DNA of 47,592 nucleotides, taken from a virus. Below the pieces are notes generated by a model. The model was not told the DNA's origin. It worked only from the letters and a program-made list of their open reading frames with translations, and searched no databases. Of the stretch, positions 8,405 to 18,074 are shown piece by piece. The stretch is from positions 1 through 47,592 of IMG/VR virus record IMGVR_UViG_3300020122_000137; one strand, given 5' to 3'. The translations under genes were made by a program, and so were the position numbers. Numbering within the stretch: the stretch's first letter is position 1; every line of letters starts with the position of its first letter.

Positions 8405-8800
8405 ATGGGCAACAGCATCCACATCTACGACGAAGGCTTCGGCGAGCTCGAGGCCGACCTCTCTGGCGCCCCTGGCCGGGTCCAGCGCGGCGTCACGCGC
8501 GTCCTCGCGGGTCCGGTGCGCCGTCGGCTCACCCGCATCCAGAAGGAGGACGCCAGCGGCCACCGCCAGCTCCCTCACCTCGCGGACGCGATCGGCTCCG
8601 ACATGCTCGGCCCGTTCGAGCTCGAGGTCGGCTTCGACAAGGAGGGCCAGGGTGAGCTCGCCAACATCATCGCCTTCGGGTCGGTCAACAACGCGCCCGT
8701 GTACGACTTCCGCGCCCGCCAGCACGCCGCGATCCCGGCCATCCTCGACGACTTCGCCGACATGGCCGAGGATGCCGTCTACGGGGGGACGCACGAGTGA
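8405..8800 (+). CDS. HK97 gp10-like neck protein
   Basis: ATG at 8405 directly follows the previous TAG. The 131-residue protein has an N-terminal helix with basic residues (RVQRGVTRVLAGPVRRRLTRIQK), a Gly-rich turn, and a C-terminal helix with RARQHAAIPAILDDFADMAEDAV, which matches the layout of HK97 gp10-like tail-completion proteins ('...P.l...l......'). Its stop overlaps the next GTG. Confidence 0.65.
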   Translation: MGNSIHIYDEGFGELEADLSGAPGRVQRGVTRVLAGPVRRRLTRIQKEDASGHRQLPHLADAIGSDMLGPFELEVGFDKEGQGELANIIAFGSVNNAPVYDFRARQHAAIPAILDDFADMAEDAVYGGTHE

Positions 8801-9303
8801 GCACCGTGGAGACGATCGACGACGTGATCCTCGCCATCCTCGCAGGCGACAAGCTGGACACCGGCGAGATGGGGCCGCTCGGCGTGGCGGTCTTCGACGG
8901 CGAGCAGCGGCCCTTCCTGACCGACCCGCCCGGCGACCCCAACGGCAAGGCTGTCGTCACCTACGCGCTGCCGTACGCCGTCTACAACTCCAACGTGGGC
9001 CTGCCGTTCAACCGGCGGCTCGCGGGCCGTGAGACCCGCAACTCGACCTTCTGTGCGATCCAGTTCGTCGGCGGCTCTCGCTGGCAGGCGAAGTGGGCCG
9101 GGCAGCAGATCCGTGACGCGCTCTCCGGCCGCCGGCTCACCGTCGCCGGCCTCAAGACGGGTCTCATCAGCGTCGAAGCCTCGCCGCGAATCTGGCGCTC
9201 CGACGACGCAATCCGTCCCGACGGGGCGCCGGTCTATTACGGTGTGGATGAGTACGCGGTGGGTGCATCGGTCCGCCGTCAGATTCCCGTGGGAGGCGTG
9301 TGA
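8797..9303 (+). CDS. Tail terminator protein
   Basis: GTG at 8797 overlaps the previous stop. The 168-residue product starts with an N-terminal helix (TIDDVILAILAGD) and continues with alternating strands and a central amphipathic helix (WQAKWAGQQIRDAL), the fold order of gpU-like tail terminators. Position between the gp10-like gene and the major tail protein is as expected. Sequence identity to a family cannot be confirmed by eye. Confidence 0.65.
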   Translation: MSTVETIDDVILAILAGDKLDTGEMGPLGVAVFDGEQRPFLTDPPGDPNGKAVVTYALPYAVYNSNVGLPFNRRLAGRETRNSTFCAIQFVGGSRWQAKWAGQQIRDALSGRRLTVAGLKTGLISVEASPRIWRSDDAIRPDGAPVYYGVDEYAVGASVRRQIPVGGV

Positions 9304-9542
9304 TGGCGAAGGCCAAGAAGGACCCGGCCGAGCGGGTGCGCGTGAAGCTTCCGTCGGGCGGCGAGACCACGCTGTCGCGGGCCTTCGCGAAGCGCAAGCG
9401 TTACCCCGTTCTCGAGGGCAAGCCGATCTCACGACACGGCCGGCCCCTCGGGTTCAAGCCCAAGACGTCCCTCCCGCCCGCCGGGGCTCCCGAGGGCGAC
9501 AGCACCGACATCAACTCCGGCGGCGACGCCACCACGTCCTAG
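9303..9542 (+). CDS. Small basic protein of unknown function (79 aa)
   Basis: ATG at 9303 overlaps the previous TGA by one base; GTG at 9300 would add one residue. The N-terminal two thirds are very Lys/Arg-rich (MAKAKKDPAERVRVK, AFAKRKRYPVL), the C-terminus is Gly/Asp/Thr-rich. It could bind DNA or act as a small assembly factor between neck and tail tube genes; no family is recognised. Confidence 0.65.
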   Translation: MAKAKKDPAERVRVKLPSGGETTLSRAFAKRKRYPVLEGKPISRHGRPLGFKPKTSLPPAGAPEGDSTDINSGGDATTS

Positions 9543-9554
9543 GAGGGACACCCC

Positions 9555-10085
9555 ATGACTGTCACCTACCCCGAGGGCACTCCGACTCTCGGCAACATCA
9601 AGGTCACCGTGCTCGTCGACATCCCCGACGACCTGACCGGGATCACCGAGGCCGAGCTCGCCGCTGGCGTCGACGTCTCGTGCTACCTCTACCCCGCCGG
9701 CTGGGCGCCCACCGGGTCCACCGCGAAGGGCACCAAGCCGCCCCGGCTGTGCTCGAAGGTCACGCTCGAGCAGCTCAACCGCACGACGTACACCTTCGGC
9801 GACCTCCAGTACGTCTACGACCCGCAGGGTGCGCCCGGCGCGGACGGCAACGAGCTGTTCGACCTGCTCGTCGAGAACACCGAGGTCGTGTTCGTCGAGC
9901 GGCGCGGTCTCGACGCCGAGGACGAGCCGTGGGACGCCGGCCAGCGCTACCGCGCGCACCACATGGAGGTCGGCGCCCAGATCGACATGGGTGACCCCAC
10001 CGACGAGAACGCCGAGTTCTTCGTCCAGCAGTCCGCGTCGTACAAGAACGCGGGGCCGGTGCGAGGCGTCGTCGACGCATCCTGA
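9555..10085 (+). CDS. Major tail (tube) protein
   Basis: ATG at 9555 after TAGGAGG (9540-9546), one of the best ribosome sites in the window, which suits an abundant protein. The 176-residue, beta-rich product has two conserved-looking segments, FGDLQYVYDPQ and AQIDMGDPTDENAEFFVQQ, close to actinophage tail tube proteins. It is followed by a strong hairpin (10089-10127) and then the chaperone genes. Confidence 0.85.
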   Translation: MTVTYPEGTPTLGNIKVTVLVDIPDDLTGITEAELAAGVDVSCYLYPAGWAPTGSTAKGTKPPRLCSKVTLEQLNRTTYTFGDLQYVYDPQGAPGADGNELFDLLVENTEVVFVERRGLDAEDEPWDAGQRYRAHHMEVGAQIDMGDPTDENAEFFVQQSASYKNAGPVRGVVDAS

Positions 10086-10088
10086 TCG

Positions 10089-10127
10089 ACTGGCGGCGCG
10101 ACGCCGGGCTGGGGTCGCGCCGCCAGT
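10089..10127 (+). terminator. Strong hairpin after the major tail gene
   Basis: A perfect 14-bp stem (ACTGGCGGCGCGAC at 10089-10102 pairing with 10114-10127) has an 11-base loop and is followed by TTC. It begins only a few bases after the major tail stop. Such a site usually acts as a partial terminator or 3' stabiliser that keeps tube protein mRNA more abundant than downstream mRNA. Confidence 0.75.
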
Positions 10128-10170
10128 CTTCACCCAGCCCACCCAGCCCACAACGGAAGGCCAGCCCACC

Positions 10171-10479
10171 ATGCACCTCTGCATCCGCACCTCCGGCGAC
10201 GAGCTGTCGGCGATCCTCACCGTCGACGCCGACACGCAGATCGACCTCGGCAAGCACGCCAACGCCGAGGGCTTCAAGATCAGCGGCCTCGACACCGCCG
10301 CCATCGACCGCAACGTCACGCTCTCCTGCGCCATCGTGATCGACGACCTCGACGTCGAGATCAACACCCTCAAGGCGCACCTCGTCGACGCCGACGGCAA
10401 CTCCATCTCGGTCGAGCAGATCTCCGAGGCGATGCGCGCCCAGGTCGAGGCCGCGGGCGCCACGGTGGACGAGTCGTGA
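10171..10479 (+). CDS. Protein of unknown function before the tail chaperones (102 aa)
   Basis: ATG at 10171. The acidic product alternates beta strands and Asp-rich turns (LTVDADTQIDLG, IVIDDLDVEINTLKAHLVDADG) and ends in a helix (VEQISEAMRAQVEAAG). No family is recognised. It overlaps the next gene by four bases (10476-10479), so it is likely part of tail assembly. Confidence 0.7.
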   Translation: MHLCIRTSGDELSAILTVDADTQIDLGKHANAEGFKISGLDTAAIDRNVTLSCAIVIDDLDVEINTLKAHLVDADGNSISVEQISEAMRAQVEAAGATVDES

Positions 10480-11114
10480 GCGGCCCCACACCCGTCGACG
10501 GCGCCGCGCTGCTCACCAGCCTCGGCGACAACTTCGAGCTCCGTGAGGAGGCGTGCCAGATCGTCCTCGCGCCACTGCTGCTCGACGAGTGGGAGCGCCG
10601 CCAGGACGCGCTCGAGGAGCAGGTCGCGAAGGACGCGGCGTCGCCCCGGCTGAGCAAGGGCACCCAGTCGACGAAGACCAAGAAGCTCGCCGCCGAGCTC
10701 GAGGAGTTCGAGAAGGGGCCGCTGTCGCAGGCCGCCGTGTGGTTCCGGTTCCGGGCCATGAACAAGGACACCTACCGCGACATCTGCGCGAAGTACCCGC
10801 CGCGCACCGGCGACCAGCTCGACGCCTACATGGGCTTCAACCGCCAGGACGTCGACGACGACATGATCCGGGTCAGCCTCTACGACCCGGTCTTCAAGGA
10901 CTGCGACCGGCCGGCCAAGGAGAAGTGCCAGCACGACGACTGCGGCTCCTGGCAGCAGCTCGTCAAGAAGATCAACCCGTCCGAGTGGTCCGAGCTCCAG
11001 AAGACCTGCCAGGAAGCCAACCGGGCGGTGACGAAGCTCCCAAAATCAGCACTGCCGTCAGCGCTTCGGCGGCTCTCCGGCGCCGTCTCCGGGTCGCCGA
11101 GCGGTTCCGAGTAA
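10476..11114 (+). CDS. Tail assembly chaperone, short (G-like) product
   Basis: GTG at 10476. This 212-residue, helical, charged protein occupies the slot of lambda gpG-like chaperones, between the tube protein and tape measure genes. Segments such as AAVWFRFRAMNKDTYRDICAKYPP are typical of actinophage chaperones. Translation without frameshift ends at 11114. The slippery heptamer at 11039-11045 lies near its end and makes the longer fusion. Confidence 0.85.
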   Translation: MSGPTPVDGAALLTSLGDNFELREEACQIVLAPLLLDEWERRQDALEEQVAKDAASPRLSKGTQSTKTKKLAAELEEFEKGPLSQAAVWFRFRAMNKDTYRDICAKYPPRTGDQLDAYMGFNRQDVDDDMIRVSLYDPVFKDCDRPAKEKCQHDDCGSWQQLVKKINPSEWSELQKTCQEANRAVTKLPKSALPSALRRLSGAVSGSPSGSE

Positions 11115-11521
11115 CCCTCCGGGAGTTCGAGGACGGCTGGGTGCCGGCCGAGGTCCACGAGTACCGCGACCCGGCCGGCGTGCTGCTCGGCACCATCACC
11201 GTCAAGCGTGAGTCGGTGTGGGACGACATCGCGCGCGGGCAGGCGCTCGCGCTCGCCGAGTGGGACGAGGGGATCTGCGGATGCGGGTGCGGTCTGCCGC
11301 GCAAAGATGCCCACACCAAACAGCCGTTCGCGATCGAGGAGGAGGTCTGCTACGCGGCCAAGACGGTCGAGGTTCACAAGCGGAAGAAACGCGAAGACGC
11401 GGAACGCCGCAATCTGCCCCCCGGCTGGGATGATGGCGTCCACTACTTCGCTCGTACGCTGACCGAGGAGGAGGCTGCACGCCTCCCGACTCGGCGGCCG
11501 ATCAGGAAGGCCCGCCAGTGA
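10476..11521 (+). CDS. Tail assembly chaperone, -1 frameshift (G-T-like) product
   Basis: A -1 shift at CCCAAAA would join 10476-11045 to 11045-11521, giving about 348 residues. The T-like extension contains a Cys-rich motif (CGCGCGLPRKDAHTKQPF) and a basic helix (TVEVHKRKKREDAERRN). The T frame has no convincing start of its own. The G:G-T ratio is used across siphoviruses to chaperone the tape measure. The T stop overlaps the tape measure GTG at 11518. Confidence 0.85.
11039..11045 (+). other. Programmed -1 ribosomal frameshift site
   Basis: C-CCA-AAA in the frame of the G-like gene is a canonical X-XXY-YYZ heptamer. After slippage the ribosome reads ATC-AGC-ACT and continues open to 11521, the end of the T-like extension. 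The site is 69 bases before the zero-frame stop, as is common for tail chaperone pairs. Confidence 0.85.
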
Positions 11522-14500
11522 CCGACCGCACCGTCATGACGCGGGTCAAGGGCGACGTCTCTGACTTCGAGCGGGCCATGATGAAGGCCCGCGCCTCGGT
11601 CCGCGGGGTGCGCGAGGAGATCAACACCACCAACGACCGGACGGCGTGGCTGGCGCAGGGCTTCATGGCTCTCGCGCCGGCCATCGCCCCGCTCGGCGCC
11701 GCTGCGGTCCCGATGCTCGCCGGACTGTCGACCGGGCTGTTCATGGCAGGTACGGCGGCCGGCGTGCTGCTGCTGTCGTTCAACGGCATGGGCGACGCGC
11801 TCGACGCCGTCAACGAGTACAGCATCGCGCCGACCACCGACAACCTCGTCAAGATGCAGCAGGCGCTCGAGGACATGGGGCCGGCGGGCGCCCACTTCGT
11901 GATGTTCCTCGACTCGCTGCGCCCGGTGATCGACGACCTCCAGAACGCCGGCCGCGAGGGCATGTTCCCTGGCTTCGAGGAGGGCATCGAGAGCCTCCTC
12001 GACCGTGGCCCCCAGGTCGAGGAGATCATCCGCAACATCGCCGAGGGCATCGGCGAGCTGGCGGCCGACGGCGGCGCCGATCTGGCCTCCGACCGGTGGA
12101 CGAAGTTCTTCGACTACATGGAGAACGACGCGAAGCCGATCATCCTCGACATGGGCCGGACGCTCGGTAACCTCGTGCTGGGGATCTCGAACGTCATGGT
12201 GGCGCTCGACCCGGCGACCCAGGACTTCTCGGCTGGGCTCCTCAAGTTCTCGCAGGACTTCGCGAAGGCGACCGCCAACCTTGAGTCGAACCAGGGCTTT
12301 CAGGAGTTCCTCGACTACGTCCACCAGATGGGGCCGGAGGTGCTCGATCTGTTCATCGCGATCTCCAACGCGATCATCCAGCTCGTCGAGGCCGCGGCCC
12401 CGATCGGCCATGTGCTGATCCCCGGCCTCGCTGCCCTGGCGAACGTCCTCGCGGCCATCGCCGACACTCCACTCGGCACCGTCTTCGTCGCCCTCGGCGC
12501 CGCTGTCGGCATCTATGGGCGAGCGGTGGCGCTCGCGGAGATCACGACCGGCAAGATGGGCAAGACGCTGTTCGCGGAGGCCAACAGCGCACGCAAGGCG
12601 CGGCTCGCGTGGCGCGATCTCGGCAACACGATCCTGTACTCCGGTCGCTCCAGCACCCAGATCCAGAAGGAGATGGCGTACGCCACCGAGACCGGTAACA
12701 AGACGCTGCTCGCGCAGCAGACGCGGGCGCTGGAGGCCCGCAAGTCGGTCACGGCGTACGCCCGGCAGATCGGCCCCGCTGTGGCCCAGGCGGGGCTCCT
12801 GGCGGCCTCCCTGACTGGGGTCGCAGAGTCCGCCGGCCTGTCCAACGCCGCCACCGGCGCGCTGATCGGCTCCTTCGCTGGGCCGGGCGGCGCGGCGGTC
12901 GGTGGCTTCGCGGGACTACTGCTCGACATGTCGTCCGCGGCCGACAAGGGCACCGACGCCGTCGGCCGGCTCGACGGCGTCGTCGACTCCTCCACGGCGA
13001 CCATCAAGCAAATGCGCGACGCCCTGGCGACCGCCCGCACCGAGCTCGCCGCCATGCAGGACGACACGCGCTCCGACGACCTCTTCGAGTACCTCCAGAA
13101 CTCCCTCGACCCCGACGTGTGGGTGGAGTTCACCAACCTCGCGTTCGGCGCGAAGACCGCCGAGGATCAGCTCGCGGAGAGCATCCGCAAGTCGCAGCAG
13201 GAGATCGATGCCGCTGAGGGTGGGCCGAAGTCCCTAGGTGCCGCCCTAGAGGGCTCTCTGGGGCCGGCGCTGGGCTACACCGCCGACGAGTTCGACCGGG
13301 CCTCCCAGTCGGCTGCCGAGTTCGAGAAGTCGCTCGCCGGGGTCAATGCGCTGCTCGAGAAGCGCGGCTCTCTGCGCGACTACGCCGAGTCCCTCCGGGA
13401 ATTCAGCACCACCCTCAAGAAGAACGGCGAGGGCCTGAATGTCTTCACCGAGAAGGGCAGCGAGAACCAGAAGGCGCTCGACAACATCGCCGGCACGGCC
13501 CTCAAGTACGCCCGCACCCTCCGGGGCCTCGACCGCATCGACTTCCTCGCCAACGCCCGCAAGCAGTTCGTGGACGCCGCCGAGGCGGCCGGACGCACCC
13601 GCAAGCAGGCTGAGGGGCTCGCCGACGACCTCGGCCTTATCGGGCGCCACCCGATCAAGCCGAAGGTCGACGACTCCGACGTCAAGAAGGGCAAGCGGTC
13701 CGCCGACGAGCTCGGCAACTCGCTCGACAAGACGGTCAAGCTCCGTCGCACGAAGGTCGATAGCTCCTCGGTCAAGAAGGCGACCGGCGACGTTGAGTGG
13801 CTCGACACCTACCTCGACATTACCGCGTCCAAGCCGCGCGTCGTCCACGTCGACGCCGACACCAGCTCGGCCCGCTCCAAGCTCGACAGCCTCCGCGCTG
13901 CCATCTCCTCGCGGATGGTGGTCCCGGTCTCCATCGCTGCCCCCGGCAAGATGGTCGGCGGCTACACCGGCGACGGCCCCAAGCATGAGGTCGCGGGCCT
14001 CGTCCACCGTGGCGAGGTCGTGATCCCGCAGGAGCTCGTGCAGCGCGACCGGTCGATGCTGTGGTCGCGCTACGGCCACCTTCCCGGCATGGCCGACGGC
14101 GGCCTCGCTGGTTCCGCCAGTGCAGCCGGGTTCGGCTCCGGCGTCAACTTCGGCGGCGCCGGTCTTCAGGCGCTCATCATTGGGCTCCGTGACGCCATCC
14201 GGGCCGGCGAGAAGGCGATCCGTCAGGAGACCCACGCACGGGACAAGCTGGCGAAGAAGCTCGACCATGAGCGCGACATCCTCGACAAGCTGCTCGACGC
14301 CCAGAACGCACTCTCCGCTGGGATTCAGGCCGGCCTTAGCGCCAACAACCCGCTCGATGCGATCCCCGCCAGTCAGAATCCGTGGGACGCGGGCTCGACG
14401 TCGCAGGAGCGCCTCCCGTCGTTCGACGAGATCATCAAGAAGATCGTCACCGCCACTTTCACCGCCACCGCATTCCAGGACGCAGAGGGCTACATCGGGA

Positions 14501-15123
14501 AGTACCTCACCGGCGGCGCCTTCGAGTCCGTTGTCGCGTCCGGCAACTCCGACCTCGTCAACGCCTTCGCGAAGTTCACCCCCGCACAGCTCGCCGAGTA
14601 TCAGGCTAAGTACGACGCCATGACCGGTGCCCAGAAGAACGCCGGCAGCGAGGCCGGCGCGATCCGCTATGACGCCGAGATCGCCGATCAGGCAGAGATT
14701 GTCGGGCGTCTCCGGGAGCGAGTGACCCGGATGAACCAGCGTCTCCGGGACATGGAGCGACTCGTCAAGCGGTACGAGAAGATGCTCGAGGATGCGCGTG
14801 ACACCAAGAAGGAGCGCCAGGAAAAGGCCGAGAAGGCAAAGAAGGCGCGCGAGGAGAAGGCGCACGAGGATTCCAAGCCCAGTAAGGGCTCTCGGGCATC
14901 CGAGCAGCGCGAGGGCCTCTCCTCGTCGGCCGCCGGGCAGCGCGTCGCCGTCGACCTCGGAGACCGCGACCCAGCCGCCCACATGACCGGCCTGCGGCGC
15001 GACGTCCAGGCACTCGCGCGGGCCATCTCCGGCTCGCAGGACCGCGCGGCCGACAAGATCGTCGCCGGTGTCGGCGACGCGTTCACCAAGGGCACTCGTG
15101 CCGGAGTCAGGAGAGCCAAGTGA
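11518..15123 (+). CDS. Tape measure protein
   Basis: The longest gene (1201 residues), directly after the chaperones. GTG at 11518. It has an N-terminal helical region, hydrophobic segments around residues 40-90 and 300-345 (ALAPAIAPLGAAAVPMLAG, LGTVFVALGAAVGIYGRAV), a Gly/Ala-rich hydrophobic patch near 430-470, and a long charged coiled coil near 1060-1130 (Lys/Glu-rich). At the usual ~1.5 angstrom per residue it implies a tail of roughly 180 nm, an estimate only. No lysozyme or peptidase motif was noticed. Confidence 0.92.
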   Translation: MTDRTVMTRVKGDVSDFERAMMKARASVRGVREEINTTNDRTAWLAQGFMALAPAIAPLGAAAVPMLAGLSTGLFMAGTAAGVLLLSFNGMGDALDAVNEYSIAPTTDNLVKMQQALEDMGPAGAHFVMFLDSLRPVIDDLQNAGREGMFPGFEEGIESLLDRGPQVEEIIRNIAEGIGELAADGGADLASDRWTKFFDYMENDAKPIILDMGRTLGNLVLGISNVMVALDPATQDFSAGLLKFSQDFAKATANLESNQGFQEFLDYVHQMGPEVLDLFIAISNAIIQLVEAAAPIGHVLIPGLAALANVLAAIADTPLGTVFVALGAAVGIYGRAVALAEITTGKMGKTLFAEANSARKARLAWRDLGNTILYSGRSSTQIQKEMAYATETGNKTLLAQQTRALEARKSVTAYARQIGPAVAQAGLLAASLTGVAESAGLSNAATGALIGSFAGPGGAAVGGFAGLLLDMSSAADKGTDAVGRLDGVVDSSTATIKQMRDALATARTELAAMQDDTRSDDLFEYLQNSLDPDVWVEFTNLAFGAKTAEDQLAESIRKSQQEIDAAEGGPKSLGAALEGSLGPALGYTADEFDRASQSAAEFEKSLAGVNALLEKRGSLRDYAESLREFSTTLKKNGEGLNVFTEKGSENQKALDNIAGTALKYARTLRGLDRIDFLANARKQFVDAAEAAGRTRKQAEGLADDLGLIGRHPIKPKVDDSDVKKGKRSADELGNSLDKTVKLRRTKVDSSSVKKATGDVEWLDTYLDITASKPRVVHVDADTSSARSKLDSLRAAISSRMVVPVSIAAPGKMVGGYTGDGPKHEVAGLVHRGEVVIPQELVQRDRSMLWSRYGHLPGMADGGLAGSASAAGFGSGVNFGGAGLQALIIGLRDAIRAGEKAIRQETHARDKLAKKLDHERDILDKLLDAQNALSAGIQAGLSANNPLDAIPASQNPWDAGSTSQERLPSFDEIIKKIVTATFTATAFQDAEGYIGKYLTGGAFESVVASGNSDLVNAFAKFTPAQLAEYQAKYDAMTGAQKNAGSEAGAIRYDAEIADQAEIVGRLRERVTRMNQRLRDMERLVKRYEKMLEDARDTKKERQEKAEKAKKAREEKAHEDSKPSKGSRASEQREGLSSSAAGQRVAVDLGDRDPAAHMTGLRRDVQALARAISGSQDRAADKIVAGVGDAFTKGTRAGVRRAK

Positions 15124-16994
15124 CCATCGCCGCCCTCGAGCCGGACCCGCAGCTCCTCATCGGGGGTGTCTTCGAGACGGCCTACAGCCTGTTCTCGGAC
15201 CGGCCCCCAGCCACCCAGCCGTACGAGATGTACGTCAGCGGCGAGGGTGCATCGTTCGGCAACTCCGAGTCCATCACCCGTGTCGTCGAGACCTTCCTCA
15301 CCGACCTCCAGTACATCGTGATCGACGGCCAGGGGCCGCGCGAGATGGTGTTCACCGTCTGGGTCACCGCCGACGACGACCGGCTCCTCGGCCGCGCCGA
15401 GGCGGACCTCATGGCCGTGCTCTACAAGCCCACACTGCTCTGGTGGCGTCCCCCGCGGCCCGAGGCGCCGTGGGCTGTCTTCGAGGTCGCCAACTCGGCG
15501 CTCAAGGTCGGCGAGATCGGCGAGAACGACTTCGAGGAGGCCAACCGCTGGCGCAAGTACACAATCACCCTGACCTGCGGTGCATGGGTGCGCTCGGCGG
15601 TCGAGGAGGTCGCCACCATGGGTGCCGGTGGCGACGTCGAGGAGACGTTCAACTCCGGGTCCGAGTCCGGGGTGGAGCTGAGTTGGTACGACGACTCCGA
15701 CGGCCCCGACCGGATGGTCATGACCATGGACGACTCCAGCGGAGACCTCGTCGTGACCATGGTCCGGAACACCCTCGAGAGCTTCTACGCCGCGACGATC
15801 GACTTCACCGACCTCGCCATCGACCCGTCCGAAACGCCGCTCCTCGTCGTCGAGGGCAACTACACGATCTGGACGCCCGACCCCGCCGAGGTCCGGACTG
15901 TCCGAGTCAGCCGCCCCGGCGGCGGCTCCGTGACCATCCCGCTCGTGACCCAGGTTCCCACCGCCGACGGGTGGCAGCGGTACTACAAGCTGCCGACCAC
16001 ACCGCCGGGCGCCATCTGGACCACCGTCACCTTCGACTACGAGTGGGGTCTCGGGTTCGGCGCCAACCCCTTCGGCGCGACCGCCACGTTCGCGCGGATC
16101 TACGGCATCGACGCGGGCGCAAGCATCGGGTCGCTGCGGCAGAAGATGTTCGCGATCGACGTCAAGGGCTCCGTCGTCGCCCGCGGATCTATCGAGGTCG
16201 CCAACGAGGACCCGCTCGGCTCGGCCTTCGTCTACTCGTTCATCGACCCCGACGGGCTCTACATGCCCACCCTCGGGCCGGCCTACTCGCCGACCTTCTC
16301 GACGTCGACGCGAGCAGTGAACGCGTTCACTGCGTCGGGCTACAAGCACTCGGTCGCGAACGGGCAGACCGCCACCCACCTCGTGCCGCTCCACACCCTG
16401 CCCGACGGCACCTACGATGTCGTGATTAAGGGCCGCGCCAACACCATCGCCAACGCCCACCCGTCGATCCAGGCCAAGGTCCACTGCAACGGCGCCGTCG
16501 CCGTCGAGCTCCCGCCGTTCACCCCGACCGTCCTCAATACCGCGACCAACACCTACAAGTTCCAGACCATTGGGCAGGTTAGCCTCCCGCTGCTACGGAC
16601 GTCGGAGGGCACGAGTGCCGAGTTCGTGCTGTTTGTGAGCAACTACGTGTCCGGCGAGACGCTGGAGTACGACGACATCTACCTCGTCAACATCGACGTC
16701 GGCGCCTACACCATCCTCGAAGGGCTCGGCAGTCCCGACAACGACCCGGACGGCAACAACCCGACCCTCGTGGCGCTCGGCTCGCCAACCTTCGAGTGGC
16801 CAGCGCAGTCCATCATGATCGGCGAGCGCGACCGGCCCGACACGATGTTCTCGCCGCCCGGCTCGAAGGTCCGCGCGCTCGGCCGCCACGAACTGGAGCC
16901 CGGCCAGAACCGGGTGCTCGTCGTTACCGACGCTGTCGACTCGGAGGGCGCCGCCCGCTACTACCCGCGCGGGCACACGAATCTGGAGTGGTGA
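15120..16994 (+). CDS. Distal tail (Dit-like) / minor tail protein
   Basis: GTG at 15120 overlaps the tape measure stop. The N-terminal 170 residues (strands with EANRWRKYTITLTCG) resemble the belt domain of siphovirus Dit-like proteins, which form the ring at the tail tip. The remaining 450 residues are beta-rich, with likely carbohydrate-binding-type jelly-roll regions (SFIDPDGLYMPTLGPAY, EYDDIYLVNIDV). First gene after the tape measure, as expected for Dit. The C-terminal domains are not identified. Confidence 0.7.
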   Translation: MTIAALEPDPQLLIGGVFETAYSLFSDRPPATQPYEMYVSGEGASFGNSESITRVVETFLTDLQYIVIDGQGPREMVFTVWVTADDDRLLGRAEADLMAVLYKPTLLWWRPPRPEAPWAVFEVANSALKVGEIGENDFEEANRWRKYTITLTCGAWVRSAVEEVATMGAGGDVEETFNSGSESGVELSWYDDSDGPDRMVMTMDDSSGDLVVTMVRNTLESFYAATIDFTDLAIDPSETPLLVVEGNYTIWTPDPAEVRTVRVSRPGGGSVTIPLVTQVPTADGWQRYYKLPTTPPGAIWTTVTFDYEWGLGFGANPFGATATFARIYGIDAGASIGSLRQKMFAIDVKGSVVARGSIEVANEDPLGSAFVYSFIDPDGLYMPTLGPAYSPTFSTSTRAVNAFTASGYKHSVANGQTATHLVPLHTLPDGTYDVVIKGRANTIANAHPSIQAKVHCNGAVAVELPPFTPTVLNTATNTYKFQTIGQVSLPLLRTSEGTSAEFVLFVSNYVSGETLEYDDIYLVNIDVGAYTILEGLGSPDNDPDGNNPTLVALGSPTFEWPAQSIMIGERDRPDTMFSPPGSKVRALGRHELEPGQNRVLVVTDAVDSEGAARYYPRGHTNLEW

Positions 16995-18070
16995 TGGGCA
17001 GCTCCTTGTTCGTCAAGCTCAACGGCGAGTACCTCGACCGCCTCGGACTCGGCTACAGCGATCCGACGTACTCGTCGACGTTCGGCCAGCCAGGAGGCGG
17101 CGGCTGCGAGGAGGCCGAGACGACCCTGTCGGCGCCGATCGGCTACCGCAGCCACCTCCTCCGCGAAGGCGCCCACATGGAGGTGCTCCTAGGGTCGTAC
17201 CCGGTCTTCTCGGGCACCGTCGACAGCGTCGACCGCGACGCGTGGGCCATTCATGCCAAGGGCCTCAAGATGCACGCTGCGACCTGCGGTTCACTCGACG
17301 GCGCCTACCAGACCACCACCATCGCCGACGACGCAATCGTCGCGGGCTACAACCGCGGAATGCTGCCCTACTGGATTCTCGCTGGGTCGATCTCCAGCAC
17401 CACGTATGGCAGCGTCGACGTCACCGACGGCCCGAACTACCTGTCTACCATCCTCGACGGCGTCGCCTCGAAGGCCGGGAAGTGGTGGACCGTCTGGGCC
17501 GACAACATCATCCGCCTCGAGTCGGTCCCGACGGTCCCGACGTACCACATGGTGCCGAAGTCGATCGACCTCCCCGTGTCGTACGACGAATACTCCTCCG
17601 ATGTCGTGCTCCGGTTCTTCGACTCCACCACGCACGTCGGCGCGACCAACGCCGGCAGCCTCGCGTCAGCCAAGGCAGTCTTCCCCAAGGAGGTCTTCGT
17701 CGACGCCACCCAGCTCGGCGAGATCTCCAACGCCGAGGCTGCCGCCCTCGTCGCCGGGATCTTCGCCCAGGGTCAGGCGCTGCCCGGCTACGAGGCGTCC
17801 GTCGAGGTGTCGCGGTGGAAGCTGCTGAACGACAACCTCGGACCAGTCGACCTGCGCCGCGTCAGAGCCGGCGAGATGGTCCGTCTCCACGGTGTCAGCA
17901 ACGACCTCACGCACGAGGGTCACCACGACTTCACCATCGGCCGGGCGAACGCCAGTCCCGGCGGCCAGACCCTCCAGCTCGACCCGATGGGCCTCGTGAG
18001 CAACGGGTCGCAGGAAGATGTGATCGCGAAGGTTCTGGGTGCAGCATGGGACGAGAAGTTCAAGGGATGA
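16994..18070 (+). CDS. Minor tail protein (tail tip)
   Basis: ATG at 16994 overlaps the previous stop by one base. The 358-residue protein has a beta-rich N-terminus (SLFVKLNGEYLDRLGLGYSD) and segments like VLLGSYPVFSGTVDSVDRD and LGPVDLRRVRAGEMVRLHGV, which resemble the hub-type tail proteins that follow Dit in actinophages. It is probably part of the baseplate hub. No enzymatic motif seen. Confidence 0.7.
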   Translation: MGSSLFVKLNGEYLDRLGLGYSDPTYSSTFGQPGGGGCEEAETTLSAPIGYRSHLLREGAHMEVLLGSYPVFSGTVDSVDRDAWAIHAKGLKMHAATCGSLDGAYQTTTIADDAIVAGYNRGMLPYWILAGSISSTTYGSVDVTDGPNYLSTILDGVASKAGKWWTVWADNIIRLESVPTVPTYHMVPKSIDLPVSYDEYSSDVVLRFFDSTTHVGATNAGSLASAKAVFPKEVFVDATQLGEISNAEAAALVAGIFAQGQALPGYEASVEVSRWKLLNDNLGPVDLRRVRAGEMVRLHGVSNDLTHEGHHDFTIGRANASPGGQTLQLDPMGLVSNGSQEDVIAKVLGAAWDEKFKG

Positions 18071-18074
18071 GCCC

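Noticed and set aside
13246-14982. 578-codon minus-strand frame inside the tape measure gene
   Set aside because: Shadow frame; no ribosome site, no motif.
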